A stretch of DNA of 64,000 nt from Bacteroidaceae bacterium (GCA_016284045.1 JAEEOB010000106.1:22106-86105); one strand, 5' to 3'; shown: positions 1 through 9,928, counted from the first letter of the stretch. A program made the numbers and translations. Notes: a model not told the origin generated them from the letters alone.

Positions 1-10
1 CTTTTTTTGC

Positions 11-18
11 TATCTTTG
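11..18 (+). promoter_or_regulatory. -7 box of the rsfS promoter
   Basis: TATCTTTG fits the Bacteroidetes -7 consensus TAnnTTTG. It lies 42 bp before the rsfS start codon. The matching -33 box would fall outside the window, so only half of the promoter can be checked. Confidence 0.55.
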
Positions 19-59
19 CCAATTATTTGTGCCTATTGCATTATTACTATTTTTAATTT

Positions 60-428
60 ATGAAATCAGCATTAAACACTAATCAACTTGTAAACAGTAT
101 TGTAGAAGGAATTCAAGAGAAAAAGGGACATCACATCAGCGTAGCCGACCTTTCAACTATTGAAGACACGCTATGCCAGTACATTGTCATTTGTGATGCC
201 AACTCACCCAGCCATATTTCGGCAATCTGTGAGTCTGTCAGAGAGTTTGCACAGAAAAATGCGGGAGAAAAACCCAATGCAGTCGATGGACTGAGAAGCA
301 GCATTTGGGTGGCAATGGACTATTCGGATGTGATTGTGCATATCTTCCTGCCCGAATCCAGGCAGTTCTATGACATCGACCATCTTTGGGAGGACGCAAA
401 AGTGGAACTTATTCCTGATGAGGAATAG
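60..428 (+). CDS. rsfS: Ribosomal silencing factor RsfS
   Basis: This 122-residue protein matches the RsfS/Iojap/DUF143 family in length and pattern. The family binds ribosomal protein L14 on the 50S subunit and blocks joining with 30S when nutrients are short. Visible family features are a helical N-terminus, the stretch ending in YIVICDAN (a variant of the usual FVIATG strand), and the C-terminal run VIVHIFLPESRQFYDIDHLWEDA, written here in parts as VIVHIF and YDIDHLW. In Bacteroidales rsfS commonly lies directly before ftsH and cdsA, exactly as here. A TAnnTTTG box upstream supports the start. Function is inferred from the family. Confidence 0.93.
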   Translation: MKSALNTNQLVNSIVEGIQEKKGHHISVADLSTIEDTLCQYIVICDANSPSHISAICESVREFAQKNAGEKPNAVDGLRSSIWVAMDYSDVIVHIFLPESRQFYDIDHLWEDAKVELIPDEE

Positions 429-525
429 TTTTAGTTGACTTTTCCTGATATCAGGGATATGCTGGTGATTCTATAGGCAGTCATTAAATCGAACATCATT
501 AAATCTGTAAATCAAAATTTTAAAT

Positions 526-3480
526 ATGCCGATACAGAACAACAAATCGAATAACAACAAAAGCAAGTTCAACCTCACATGGGTATATGTGGCGGTGCTG
601 GCTTTCGTGTTCTTCTTTATCATGACCAACAACGAGGAGTCCATGATGAAGGTGAACTACACTAAATTCCAGGAATGTCTCGACAGCGGTTATGTCGCCA
701 ATATCAAGGTCGATAAGACGGAGCAGGAGCTTTTCTTTGAGTTGAAGCCCGACAGTATAGTCCCGGCTGCCAATATCCTCCCCAAGGAGGCGAAGGCGAA
801 GTCGGCGCTGGTCACCAATTTTGCCACGGTTGACAAGCTCGATGAGTTCGTGGCAGAGAAGAAAGCTGAGGGCAAATTCCAGGGAGAGGTGAAATATGAG
901 AATGGAGGAGGCGGCTTTTGGAGCGTGTTTATGCAGTTCGTGTTCCCGTTCCTCCTGATCATTCTCTTCTGGATGTTCATCATGCGCCGTATGGGCGGCG
1001 GTGGTGGCGGTGGTGTCTTCTCTTTCGGTAAATCAAAAGCAAAACTATTTGAAGGGGGAGGCAACGGACAGGATCGTATCACATTCAAGGATGTTGCCGG
1101 ACTGGCAGGAGCCAAACAAGAGGTGCAGGAAGTGGTCGATTTCCTACGCAACCCACAGAAATATACTGAGTTGGGTGGTAAGATTCCTAAGGGCATACTT
1201 CTTGTGGGACCTCCTGGAACCGGTAAGACTCTTTTGGCAAAGGCTGTGGCAGGAGAGGCCAACGTGGCATTCTTCTCTCTCTCAGGTTCAGATTTTGTTG
1301 AGATGTTCGTTGGAGTGGGGGCGTCGAGAGTGCGCGACCTCTTCAATCAGGCCAAGGCGAAAGCTCCGAGCATCGTGTTCATCGACGAGATTGATGCTAT
1401 CGGACGAGCAAGAAGCGGAAAATCAAGCATACAGTCGAACGATGAGCGTGAGAGCACACTCAACCAGCTGCTTACCGAGATGGACGGTTTCGGTGCCAAC
1501 ACCGGTGTTATCGTCATGGCTGCCACTAACCGCGCTGATATTCTGGATAAGGCTCTTCTCAGAGCCGGACGTTTCGACAGGCAGATCACCGTCGAGCTTC
1601 CCGACCTCAAAGAGCGTCAGCAGATATTCAATGTGCATCTTAAACCAATCAAAATCGACGAGTCGGTGGATGTGGAGATGCTTGCAAGGCAAACTCCGGG
1701 ACTTTCGGGAGCCGACATCGCGAATGTGTGCAACGAGGCTGCGCTTATAGCCGCCCGACGGCAGCAGGACTGGGTGGACAAACAGTGTTTCCTCGATGCA
1801 GTTGACCGGGTGCTCGGAGGCCTGGAAAAGAAGACGAAGGTGATGACTGAGTCAGAGAAACGTACCATTGCCATACATGAGGCTGGACATGCCACGATTT
1901 CTTGGTTCCTACAACACGCCAACCCGCTTGTGAAAGTGACTATCGTGCCGCGAGGCAACGCCCTCGGTGCCAACTGGTATATGCCAGAAGAAAGACCGGT
2001 GACAACTAAAGAGGAACTGCTCGACCAAATCTGTGGACTGCTCGGAGGACGTGCGGCAGAGGAACTTTTCACCGGGCATATCTGCACAGGTGCCAGCAAC
2101 GACCTGCAACGTGTGACCAATATGGTCTATAGCATGATTTCCATCTATGGTATGGGTGAGAAAATGCCGAATGTCAACTACTACGACTTTGCGGAGAACA
2201 CGTTCACCAAGCCATACAGTGAGGCTACCGCACAGATGATTGATGAGGAGGTGAAAACTCTCATACAGCGCGAGTACGACCGTGCGAAACGGGTGCTTAT
2301 CCAGCATTCAAGAGGCTTGCAGCAGCTTGCCCAGGTGCTCATCGAGAAAGAGGTGATTTATCCGGCTGACCTTGAGCGTATTTTCGGTCCGAGACAGTGG
2401 AAGTCGAGGTCGGACGAAATCATGGAACTCAATAAAAACTTGGGTGCCAACGGGCAGGATGGGACAGACGAATCAACCGACTTCGACGACGAGAACGCTG
2501 AGTTCATTCGTCAGAAAGCGGTCGAAGCTGTGCTTGAGAAGCAACGCCGTTTGCAGGAGCAGAATGCCCTGAATCAGGAAGCCGGAAACGGAAATGCTTC
2601 ACAAGGCATGACAGGTGCAGCTGGAGCCGCAGGTGCAGCAGGCATGGCGGGCGCAACTGGTTACACCCCCGATTCCGACTATAGCCAGACTTACCAGCCG
2701 TCGGCTGAGCAGGATAATAAGCAGTCGGGAGGCACATCTGACGACAACGACTACAACCCGATTTTCGACAGTTGGTCTTCTTCTTCTTCTGCTGCTTATT
2801 CTGAAGAGACGGAAACATCACGGGACGAGCTGACTTCCGAACCGGTGGAAGAAAATGAACCGGAACCGCTTGTCCCTGCCTCATCAGACGAAATGGGTGC
2901 AGAACTGGCAGTGGATGAAAATGCAGGAGAAGTGGTTTCTGAAGCACAGGCTGACCATATCGATGAAGATGATGAGCCGGTTATCGATTTGAACGATGAT
3001 GAAGAAGAGCAGGTGGTCATTGAAGAAGATGAACCTGCCCACGGAGAGTCAGAACCTGCCGACAATTCAGATGAAGGGCAACCTGCTGAAGAACAGAAAC
3101 CGCAAGACAGTGATGTTCCTGCTGGAAAAAACGTTTCAAAGGAAACTGCATCAGTCAAGCATAGCGCGTTTGAGCCAACTTTATTTGCCGATGAACTCGA
3201 CGATAACGGATATGACTCTGCTGAGCCTGAAGAGGAGCCTATTGCTGATTCTGATTCACTTCCCGATACAGAGGACAGCTCAGCAGAACATTCGGCTGAG
3301 CCGGAACCCCCTCAGGATCCTGAGGAAGAAGAAGGTGAATACGTGATGGTCAATGAAGGACGGAAGAAAGACATTGATTTCGTTGAAGTTGTGCCTGCTG
3401 ACGAACGTGCCGGCGAAGACAAGGGCAATAAAAAAGATGACGAGGATGAGCCGGAACTCACGATTACCCTCGATGAGTAG
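526..3480 (+). CDS. ftsH: ATP-dependent zinc metalloprotease FtsH with long acidic tail
   Basis: A membrane-anchored AAA+ protease that extracts and degrades membrane and short-lived cytosolic proteins. Two membrane segments are visible (about residues 19-36 and 131-152, the second followed by a polyglycine run). Next come the AAA domain with Walker A GPPGTGKT at 228-235, Walker [12 protein letters not shown] and the second region of homology, and the M41 protease domain with the zinc motif HEAGH at 451-455. The conserved part ends near residue 650. It is followed by about 330 residues of low-complexity sequence rich in E, D, S and P, with an alanine-glycine repeat near 690-710. FtsH is normally 600-700 residues, so 984 is unusually long. 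The tail has no stop or frameshift and keeps strong acidic bias to the last codon. The gene follows rsfS by 97 bp and precedes cdsA. Confidence 0.96.
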   Translation: MPIQNNKSNNNKSKFNLTWVYVAVLAFVFFFIMTNNEESMMKVNYTKFQECLDSGYVANIKVDKTEQELFFELKPDSIVPAANILPKEAKAKSALVTNFATVDKLDEFVAEKKAEGKFQGEVKYENGGGGFWSVFMQFVFPFLLIILFWMFIMRRMGGGGGGGVFSFGKSKAKLFEGGGNGQDRITFKDVAGLAGAKQEVQEVVDFLRNPQKYTELGGKIPKGILLVGPPGTGKTLLAKAVAGEANVAFFSLSGSDFVEMFVGVGASRVRDLFNQAKAKAPSIVFIDEIDAIGRARSGKSSIQSNDERESTLNQLLTEMDGFGANTGVIVMAATNRADILDKALLRAGRFDRQITVELPDLKERQQIFNVHLKPIKIDESVDVEMLARQTPGLSGADIANVCNEAALIAARRQQDWVDKQCFLDAVDRVLGGLEKKTKVMTESEKRTIAIHEAGHATISWFLQHANPLVKVTIVPRGNALGANWYMPEERPVTTKEELLDQICGLLGGRAAEELFTGHICTGASNDLQRVTNMVYSMISIYGMGEKMPNVNYYDFAENTFTKPYSEATAQMIDEEVKTLIQREYDRAKRVLIQHSRGLQQLAQVLIEKEVIYPADLERIFGPRQWKSRSDEIMELNKNLGANGQDGTDESTDFDDENAEFIRQKAVEAVLEKQRRLQEQNALNQEAGNGNASQGMTGAAGAAGAAGMAGATGYTPDSDYSQTYQPSAEQDNKQSGGTSDDNDYNPIFDSWSSSSSAAYSEETETSRDELTSEPVEENEPEPLVPASSDEMGAELAVDENAGEVVSEAQADHIDEDDEPVIDLNDDEEEQVVIEEDEPAHGESEPADNSDEGQPAEEQKPQDSDVPAGKNVSKETASVKHSAFEPTLFADELDDNGYDSAEPEEEPIADSDSLPDTEDSSAEHSAEPEPPQDPEEEEGEYVMVNEGRKKDIDFVEVVPADERAGEDKGNKKDDEDEPELTITLDE

Positions 3481-3513
3481 TTTGTAGTTTATTGTTTGTA
3501 GTTGTTTACATTA
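3478..3513. repeat. Short 7-bp tandem array between ftsH and cdsA
   Basis: Directly after the ftsH stop, units such as TAGTTTG, TAGTTTA, TTGTTTG and TAGTTGT follow each other with a 7-bp period. It is one of several 7-bp arrays in spacers of this window. Confidence 0.5.
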
Positions 3514-3568
3514 TATATCTATCCCCTAAATTCAAAAACCGTAAACCGTCAACCCTAATCCGATTTTC

Positions 3569-4546
3569 ATGGACTACAAAGAAGATAATAAAAGCGGTAG
3601 CCCGCTCGACGGAGGTGTGCTCGACCCGCAGCCCTTAGAGCCGTTGCAGGATCCCGGAAAACCCAAAACATTCGGATCGATTTTGGCGCGCACAATCACA
3701 GGCATTGCCTTTGTGGTGATGATTGTGTTGTGCCTTCAAAATCCGATGGCGTATCTTATCCTTTTCGCAGCGTTGACTGGCCTTATGACATGGGAATTCT
3801 GTACTCTTGTCAACAGCAACCTCCATCTGCAGGTCAACGCGCTTATTACCACGCTCATGTCAACCTATTTCTTCTTTGCTGTTTTCGATGCTGCAACTGG
3901 ATTGACAGGCTCTGGCTATAAGACGTTCATCCCCGTGGTCATCTCGGTTATGTATTTGCTGGTTTCAGAGCTTTATCTAAAGGGATTCAGGAAAATTGAG
4001 AACTGGGCTTTCGCATTTATGGCGTTCGTCTATATTGCTGTGCCTATGTCGATGCTTCATGCCATGGCGTTCATTGGGATTCAGTCAGGGCTTGCCTATG
4101 TCTCCGTGCTTAATCTCGCGGTGTTCGTGTTCCTGTGGTCAAGCGACACAGGGGCTTATCTCATCGGCTCTAAGTTTGGCAAACGCAGGCTTTTCCCCAG
4201 CATATCCCCGAAGAAATCATGGGAAGGAACTATAGGCGGCGGTGTGTTGGCGATTATCGCCTCTCAGGTGTTTGCTTTTATCGGTAATCCTGCAAATGAA
4301 GGAGTGAATCCTTTCTTGGTGTTCAATGCCAGCAGCACATTCCTCAACCATCTCCTTTGGGCGGGGCTCGCGCTCGTCGTTGTCGTGTTTGGCACATGGG
4401 GCGACCTCGTTGAATCCCGCCTCAAACGCAAATTGGGTGTGAAAGACTCTGGAAACATCCTCCCCGGCCATGGTGGCTGGCTCGACCGTTTCGACTCTGC
4501 ACTCATGGCCATTCCCGCTGCTGCCATATACATCTATTTCATCTGA
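3569..4546 (+). CDS. cdsA: Phosphatidate cytidylyltransferase CdsA
   Basis: This enzyme makes CDP-diacylglycerol from phosphatidate and CTP, the branch point of phospholipid synthesis, in the inner membrane. The 325-residue protein has about eight hydrophobic segments. It carries the family signature near the C-terminus in two parts: SDTGAYLIGSKFGK with SPKKSWEGTIGG, and WGDLVESRLKR followed by VKDSGNILPGHGGWLDRFDS. The last element holds the acidic residues that bind metal. The first 35 residues are hydrophilic and proline-rich, an N-terminal extension of the usual fold. It is the third gene of the rsfS-ftsH-cdsA run and is followed by a strong terminator. Confidence 0.95.
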   Translation: MDYKEDNKSGSPLDGGVLDPQPLEPLQDPGKPKTFGSILARTITGIAFVVMIVLCLQNPMAYLILFAALTGLMTWEFCTLVNSNLHLQVNALITTLMSTYFFFAVFDAATGLTGSGYKTFIPVVISVMYLLVSELYLKGFRKIENWAFAFMAFVYIAVPMSMLHAMAFIGIQSGLAYVSVLNLAVFVFLWSSDTGAYLIGSKFGKRRLFPSISPKKSWEGTIGGGVLAIIASQVFAFIGNPANEGVNPFLVFNASSTFLNHLLWAGLALVVVVFGTWGDLVESRLKRKLGVKDSGNILPGHGGWLDRFDSALMAIPAAAIYIYFI

Positions 4547-4587
4547 TAGAGGATAAGAAACATACGTTCAAAGGGATTCAGAAAATT

Positions 4588-4629
4588 AAAAAGTTCGGTT
4601 GAATAAACGTTTTCAATCGAACTTTTTTT
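4588..4629. terminator. Bidirectional terminator between cdsA and the BNR/dockerin gene
   Basis: A 15-bp stem with one G-T pair (AAAAAGTTCGGTTGA against TCAATCGAACTTTTT) encloses a 10-nt loop and has A and T runs on its flanks. It lies between two convergent genes, so it can serve both strands. Confidence 0.85.
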
Positions 4630-4639
4630 ATAGGGGTGT

Positions 4640-7600
4640 TTAATAGGTGAAGTCCTTGTCAATTATCCATCTTATGCTTTCTGCTTGCTTCTGAGCCATA
4701 AAATTGATGACGGCTACGATATCGGAGATATCCACTTTCCCGTCCTCGTTGACATCGGCATTGGCTCTCAGTGTGGTGCCGGCGATATGGTTGATGATGG
4801 CTACGATATCACTGATGTTGATGACACCGTCTTCATTGACATCGCCAGGTAAGCCCGGTTGTGACTTGAGGGTCAGCGTCACATTGTCGAACCCGATGAT
4901 TTTCTCTTTGCCGTCGGAGTTGTGTACGGCTTCAAGACGGATGGTGGTAGAAGCCTTTCCGTCGCTGCTGAAGGTGAGCGATGTGGGCTGCCATGCCTGC
5001 TGGTTTTCCGCAGCGGGAGAGTTGCTTACGACAGCCCCCCCCTCTGTCTCGGCGCTGACTATGGCCTTTCCGCCCGAACCGCTGCTCCAGATGTCTGCAG
5101 TCAGTTCGTATTCACCCTCTTCCAGCAGCAGCTCCTGGGAGAGGGTGAGTGTGGGGACCCCCCAGTTCTGACGAATCCAGTAAGTGTGATTTCCATGCTC
5201 CGCCGGTTTGTCGAGCACCGCGAAGAAACGGTCGAAATAGAGGTCGCCGCTCTGCAGGGCAGTCAGGTCGTTGTTGTTGGGCTCGCTGCGGCTCACGGTC
5301 CATCCCTCGGGCACATAGATGGCGCGGTCGCTGCTCACGCCCGAGCCGCTCTGTACGCTGTAGCCCGATTCGAAATCACCGTTCAGCAGGGCTGATGGCA
5401 GTTCAGCAGGCTGGTAGCCGATATCCTGAAGACCGCATATCTCCTCACGAGTGAGGCAGGTGCTGTAGAGCATGAATCCGGAGATGGTGCCGCTGAAATC
5501 AACATTATCCCCGTTGTAGGAGGTGTCCCACCACTGTGTGCGGCCTATGTAGTTACGGCTGTCAATGGCGTTCTCCACGAGCATGTATGCCTCGTTGGTG
5601 TTTGCCGTACCGCTCACGTCCTCGATGCCGTCGATATAGATTTTGGTGGTGTGGGTGGATGCGTTGTAGGTAACAGCCAGCTTGTATTCCTTGCCCGTCT
5701 GCAGCGTGGTGGCACCGCTCACCATCGTGGTGGTGCCTCCGTTGTATTTGATGCCGGCGGCAAGAGGGGAGAGACGGAGAAACACGCTGTTCTCCTTGTT
5801 GCAGCCGAAATCGTAGGCACGGGGCTGATGGGAGAGTGATGCTGCATTCACGGTCAGCAGGAAAGTATATGACCTTAGCCCTGTGAGCAGTCCTTCGGGA
5901 GCGGTTACGTAAGTGTTTGAAGCAAAGCCGTTGGCGGTGTTTTTCGTCATGTCAAGCACGTTTTTGCGCTCATATAGTATGTTTTGGGTGATGTCACGTT
6001 TCAGACCGGTCACAGTGTAGGATCGTGTGCTGTTTCCGACGCGTGCGGTCAGTTCCACGGCCTTGTCCTCGGTGAGTGGCATCAGCGCACCGTCGCTTGT
6101 GATGACGCTCTCGTCGGAGGATGTCCAGCTCACTTCTTTTCCCAGGGATGTCTTGGGCAATACCAGGTCGGTGCGGGTGGAGGATGGCAGATTGATGGTC
6201 TCAATAGCTTTCTGGTCGAGGATGGCTGAGATGTTTTCTTGCATGTGGTCCGTCATCGTCTTGACTGTCTGTGGAGAAGCGCAGGCATAGAAATCGGATT
6301 CATTAATAATCTCGTGGTTGAAATCCGCTCCGTATGCGTTGGCTGTTCCTCCTTCCAGGTTTTCCACATCGATTACCTGGTCAAGCAGTCCGTTGCGGTA
6401 GAGGCTGAGCGTGTGGCCGTCGTAGGTCATGCTCAGCACCCACGTGGTCAGTTTGGTGGGGTGGTTGTCACCATTTGTCCCGCCGCTTTTCGTCGCCCAG
6501 TCGTCTGAGGTGTAGAGGCGGTTCTGGCTTTTGTATTCCTTGCCGTCGATGGTTACTACCGGGTAGCCGTCGGTGCCGAGACTATAGACAAGTGGCTTTT
6601 CATCGCCAATTTGGAACAACGGACCATAGTATTTGTCGTGGTTCATGGCGAATGCGATGTTCAATGTCTTGTTTGGGGCAAGGCAGATGCAGTCGGTGCG
6701 TGGATTCTCATCATCGGATTGCTCCGCAGTGAATGGTTCTTTCCATTCGTAATCACAACGGATGCCGGTAGGATAGCCTTTCGGATAGTTGGTGTTGACC
6801 ATCCAGTAGTAATAATCACCGTTCATCCAGGTAAGCCGCATCTGGCTGTTTTGGGAGCCTGGCATGACAAACGGACGGATGTTGTTCTTCTCTGAGCCGC
6901 TGGTCACCTGCTCCGAGCTGACCACTTTCCCCTCGTCGTCGAGGGTGTATTTCCAGATTTCATACACACCGTCTTTGTTGAAAACACCGCTCTTGGTCGG
7001 GATGCTGAGGTAAAGGTCGTTCACGTTGTCGGGGTCGATGGCCATACCTCCGCTGTAGCACCGTTCCGTCTGGTTCCAGTTCAGGTGGAAGGCATGTCCG
7101 CCGTTGGCAATCCGTGTGTTGCGCCATGCGGTGCCGGTCCAGCGGGAGTACCAATAGACATGAGTGGTCTTTGCCTGGTCGATATGCGGATATGCGATGA
7201 CGGGATGCTCGTCAGCGTCGAGGCTGATTTGCCACACCCAGTTGCGTGTGTCGGCGGTCTTGTCAACAACGGTCATCGGATAGCTGTTGGCATAGCTGTC
7301 GCTTTTCGACACATTGAACGGGCCGCTGCTGATGGTGCTGAGCTGCTTGCCCTGTATGTCGCGTAGGACAGGACCGTTACCCTTGTTGATGTCGATGACG
7401 TTGAAATAAAGCCAGTCGGGCATCTCGTTGTCGGGGTGGCCTGTGGTGTAGGAGAGGTAGATCTTGTCCTTGCCGTTGCTTTGGTATTTGGCATAGGGGC
7501 GGGCACCGGTGGATTGCACAATCTGCTTAGGACCGAAGTCAAACTTACAGTTGCCGTCAGCGTCGGGCATGGTCAGCCGCGCGATGGTGGGATGCCAGTT

Positions 7601-8113
7601 GATCCCTCGCCAGCACAGGTAGATATGGTCGGGGTCATCGCTCAGGATAAACGGCGAGGGGTAGGTGGTGTTGTTGGCTGTGCTCAGGCTCTTCTCCTCG
7701 CCCAATCGGCTGATGTCGCCTGGCACGGTGGATATCCGGTACCAGATCTTCGGCTCGTCGGTGTGGCGGGTGTAGAAAATCATCACCCGCTCGTCGGGCA
7801 GCACGATAAAGGTGGGGTTGTTGTGGTCGTCGGGCTGGAAATAGGAGCGCACCAGCACGTCGGTCTTCCGTTGTTTCTTCCAGTCGTACTGAGTGGCTTT
7901 CACGTTGCCGTGAACGTCGATGTAGCCGATATAGGTGCTGTTGATGCTGCCGTCGGCATTCTCATAATGGATGGCGCGAGGGTCGGCAAACCAGCACCAG
8001 GCACCCTCGTCTGTCACCTCGTTACTGCTGAATTGGCTGTTCTGGCTCTGTGCCTGCATCTCTGTGAGACAACCGAAAACCAGCAGAGCTATCATAAATA
8101 ATCTGTTCATCAT
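4640..8113 (-). CDS. Secreted BNR_4/LamG multidomain protein with dockerin pair
   Basis: A 1157-residue exported protein with a signal peptide ending at MQAQ (about residue 22). About residues 30-460 resemble BNR_4 beta-propeller proteins, with motifs GAWCWFADPRAI, DDHNNPTFIVLPD and YTRHTDEP. This fold occurs in some polysaccharide lyases (PL24/PL25 type) and sialidase-like proteins. Next are a LamG-like segment (about 470-620), an Ig-like segment with the pattern LPSSTRTDLVLP, a second LamG-like domain (about 720-890), a carbohydrate-binding-like segment starting LNGDFESG (about 905-1060) and a dockerin-type doublet at 1090-1140 (GDVNEDG... and ADVNEDG..., each followed by ISDIVA). A further 17 residues follow the doublet. 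The likely role is binding or cutting an extracellular glycan. The exact substrate and activity cannot be read from the sequence. Confidence 0.85.
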   Translation of the reverse strand: MMNRLFMIALLVFGCLTEMQAQSQNSQFSSNEVTDEGAWCWFADPRAIHYENADGSINSTYIGYIDVHGNVKATQYDWKKQRKTDVLVRSYFQPDDHNNPTFIVLPDERVMIFYTRHTDEPKIWYRISTVPGDISRLGEEKSLSTANNTTYPSPFILSDDPDHIYLCWRGINWHPTIARLTMPDADGNCKFDFGPKQIVQSTGARPYAKYQSNGKDKIYLSYTTGHPDNEMPDWLYFNVIDINKGNGPVLRDIQGKQLSTISSGPFNVSKSDSYANSYPMTVVDKTADTRNWVWQISLDADEHPVIAYPHIDQAKTTHVYWYSRWTGTAWRNTRIANGGHAFHLNWNQTERCYSGGMAIDPDNVNDLYLSIPTKSGVFNKDGVYEIWKYTLDDEGKVVSSEQVTSGSEKNNIRPFVMPGSQNSQMRLTWMNGDYYYWMVNTNYPKGYPTGIRCDYEWKEPFTAEQSDDENPRTDCICLAPNKTLNIAFAMNHDKYYGPLFQIGDEKPLVYSLGTDGYPVVTIDGKEYKSQNRLYTSDDWATKSGGTNGDNHPTKLTTWVLSMTYDGHTLSLYRNGLLDQVIDVENLEGGTANAYGADFNHEIINESDFYACASPQTVKTMTDHMQENISAILDQKAIETINLPSSTRTDLVLPKTSLGKEVSWTSSDESVITSDGALMPLTEDKAVELTARVGNSTRSYTVTGLKRDITQNILYERKNVLDMTKNTANGFASNTYVTAPEGLLTGLRSYTFLLTVNAASLSHQPRAYDFGCNKENSVFLRLSPLAAGIKYNGGTTTMVSGATTLQTGKEYKLAVTYNASTHTTKIYIDGIEDVSGTANTNEAYMLVENAIDSRNYIGRTQWWDTSYNGDNVDFSGTISGFMLYSTCLTREEICGLQDIGYQPAELPSALLNGDFESGYSVQSGSGVSSDRAIYVPEGWTVSRSEPNNNDLTALQSGDLYFDRFFAVLDKPAEHGNHTYWIRQNWGVPTLTLSQELLLEEGEYELTADIWSSGSGGKAIVSAETEGGAVVSNSPAAENQQAWQPTSLTFSSDGKASTTIRLEAVHNSDGKEKIIGFDNVTLTLKSQPGLPGDVNEDGVINISDIVAIINHIAGTTLRANADVNEDGKVDISDIVAVINFMAQKQAESIRWIIDKDFTY

Positions 8114-8135
8114 GTCGTAGTTTTTTTATTTATTT

Positions 8136-8222
8136 GGAGTTAAAATTTCATTTGGAGTTATAATTCCTGTCAGGAATTGGAGTTAATCCTTCGGATGGAG
8201 TTAACGAGCCTGCGGCTCGTGG
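8136..8222. repeat. TTAACTCC mini-hairpin array in the leader of the BNR/dockerin gene
   Basis: On the plus strand GGAGTTA occurs at 8136, 8154, 8179 and 8197, separated by small inverted repeats: AATTCCTGTCAGGAATT, TCCTTCGGA and ACGAGCCTGCGGCTCGT. In the sense of the reverse gene the unit reads TTAACTCC. The array ends 22 bp before the start codon and so lies in the probable 5' untranslated region. Confidence 0.7.
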
Positions 8223-8269
8223 ATGCTAGTTTTGCCAATGATAATACAATATCCATTTACTTGCTATTG

Positions 8270-8277
8270 CAAATTTA
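8270..8277 (-). promoter_or_regulatory. Probable -7 box for the BNR/dockerin gene
   Basis: TAAATTTG on the reverse strand fits TAnnTTTG. The expected -33 position holds TGTG instead of TTTG, so the promoter is only a partial match. Transcription from here would give a leader of about 150 nt that includes the mini-hairpin array. Confidence 0.45.
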
Positions 8278-8367
8278 GTTGAAAAAATCCAAATAACACG
8301 CTTTATTTAAAAGTTTTAATTAGGTTGATTTATTAAAGAGTTAAAAATTTCTTGGTTGAGCGGTATA

Positions 8368-9816
8368 TTATAACTCATTCACAAACAAATCGTCAAGCAT
8401 TACCTCACTTTGAATGTTTTGCCACCCTGCGTTTTTCTCCACACCATCGGATGTGATCATTGTGAGATATAAAGATTTGGATGTTCTTGTCAAGGCTCTG
8501 AAAGCCTCACGTCTGTCAATCATTCGCTTTGCATAATCATTAGAAATGGAAAAAGAAGAGTTTGCATATTTCATCTCACAGAGATTGATGGTGTTGTCGC
8601 TTCGGTCGAGAATCAAGTCTATTTGTCCGCCTTGATGCTGCTTGCCGTCTTTGTCGGTAAATGTTTGCCAAGAATAAGAGCATACATTACATAAAATGCC
8701 TGAAATACCCAGTTTCATCTTTATTTGCTGAACATGATGCAAACAAATCTGTTCGAATGCATATCCTTCCCATGAGGAAATGTTCATTTGGCGGTGACTC
8801 CAGTAACTGGGGTCGCCACCGTTATACGATTTGACAAAACGCAGATAGAACAGGGTATACAGGTCCGTCAACTGATACATGGTGTTCCGATCTGTTTTAC
8901 CGAATGCATTATAAGAACGGATAAAGTCGCAATTGCAAAGATCGGACAGAACCTCGGAGAAAAAACCTGTGTCTTCACACTTCACCTCTGACAGTATTTC
9001 CTTTCGTGTCATTCCTTTCATTTTGTGTGAGAGACACTCTACAACTTTGCGGTATAATGACGATTCCCGGAATAGCGATTTGAATAAAAATACGTATTCG
9101 GTTTTCAGGGGAGCATTACTCCCGAAAAACAGTCTGTCAATATTTTGGGCAACACTCTCCTCGCGGCGCAACATGTTCAGGTAGAATGGTGTGCCACCAA
9201 CCGACATGTATAATTCTGTCACTTGCTTCCTTGAAAGAGCAAAACCTCTGGATGTCAAAAACTCCTCGGTCTCTAAAAGATTGAATGGACGAAGATAAAT
9301 AGACTGTGTCACTCTGTTGTGAAGTCCTCCCTTGTCGCCAAGAAGTTTGTTGGTCATCCATGTAGTGGCGGAGCCGCAAACAATTAACTTGATGTTTGAA
9401 TGTTTTGATGCCCATTCGTTCCAAAAAAGTTCAAATGCTTTCATAAAACGTGAGCGTGGTGTGTCAAGCCATGGAAGTTCATCAATAAAAATGATTATTT
9501 GCTTCTCAGATAGCTTTTCTTCAAGAAAATTCTGTAGAGCAAACATGGCTTCTATCCAATCGCTTGGAGTGGGGCATTTCTTACCTGAATATTTCTCCAC
9601 CTGATGAACGAAGTTCTGTAGTTGTTCCTTGCGGGTTCCCTCATATATTCCAGTCATGTAAAATGCGTATTCTTGTGAGAACAAGCTGTCAACAAGAAAG
9701 GTTTTGCCGATGCGTCGTCTACCATAAATCGCAACAAATTCAGGGCGATTGCTCTTGTAGATGTCTTTTAGAATGTCAATTTCGCGCTTACGTCCTATAA
9801 TTGAGCTGTTTGTCAT
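8368..9816 (-). CDS. AAA ATPase with DUF234 / PD-(D/E)XK-like C-terminus
   Basis: A 482-residue protein of the archaeal-type ATPase family that is common in Bacteroidetes and archaea. Walker A is GRRRIGKT at 32-39 and Walker B is IIIFIDELPW at about 105-114. A winged-helix region follows around 250-320. The C-terminal DUF234 part contains GGQIDLILD and then LCEMKY, which has the D...ExK spacing of PD-(D/E)XK nucleases. Cellular role is unknown; such genes are often multicopy and behave like mobile or defence-linked genes, which is inference. It stands alone with its own promoter, and a large palindrome lies 76-112 bp upstream of the start codon. Confidence 0.9.
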   Translation of the reverse strand: MTNSSIIGRKREIDILKDIYKSNRPEFVAIYGRRRIGKTFLVDSLFSQEYAFYMTGIYEGTRKEQLQNFVHQVEKYSGKKCPTPSDWIEAMFALQNFLEEKLSEKQIIIFIDELPWLDTPRSRFMKAFELFWNEWASKHSNIKLIVCGSATTWMTNKLLGDKGGLHNRVTQSIYLRPFNLLETEEFLTSRGFALSRKQVTELYMSVGGTPFYLNMLRREESVAQNIDRLFFGSNAPLKTEYVFLFKSLFRESSLYRKVVECLSHKMKGMTRKEILSEVKCEDTGFFSEVLSDLCNCDFIRSYNAFGKTDRNTMYQLTDLYTLFYLRFVKSYNGGDPSYWSHRQMNISSWEGYAFEQICLHHVQQIKMKLGISGILCNVCSYSWQTFTDKDGKQHQGGQIDLILDRSDNTINLCEMKYANSSFSISNDYAKRMIDRREAFRALTRTSKSLYLTMITSDGVEKNAGWQNIQSEVMLDDLFVNEL

Positions 9817-9842
9817 AATAATGTGTTGTTGGTTTTGTTTGT

Positions 9843-9873
9843 CAAAGATATAGCTTTTTATACAAACAACAAA
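9843..9873 (-). promoter_or_regulatory. Promoter of the AAA ATPase gene
   Basis: On the reverse strand TTTG (9870-9873), a 19-bp spacer and TATCTTTG (9843-9850) match the Bacteroidetes consensus exactly. The -7 box ends 26 bp before the start codon. Confidence 0.8.
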
Positions 9874-9891
9874 ATTTTTAACATTTATTAT

Positions 9892-9928
9892 ACTACGGTA
9901 ACCCGATTTTTTTTGGGGTTACCGTAGT
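9892..9928. promoter_or_regulatory. Perfect 13-bp palindrome upstream of the AAA ATPase
   Basis: ACTACGGTAACCC and GGGTTACCGTAGT form two perfect inverted arms around an 11-nt T-rich loop. The palindrome lies 19 bp upstream of the -33 box, where a regulator could bind. A terminator role is less likely because no gene ends here. Confidence 0.65.

Noticed and set aside
7436..8101. 221-codon forward frame opposite the BNR/dockerin gene
   Set aside because: Glycine/valine-rich antisense frame; the reverse strand has signal peptide and domains.
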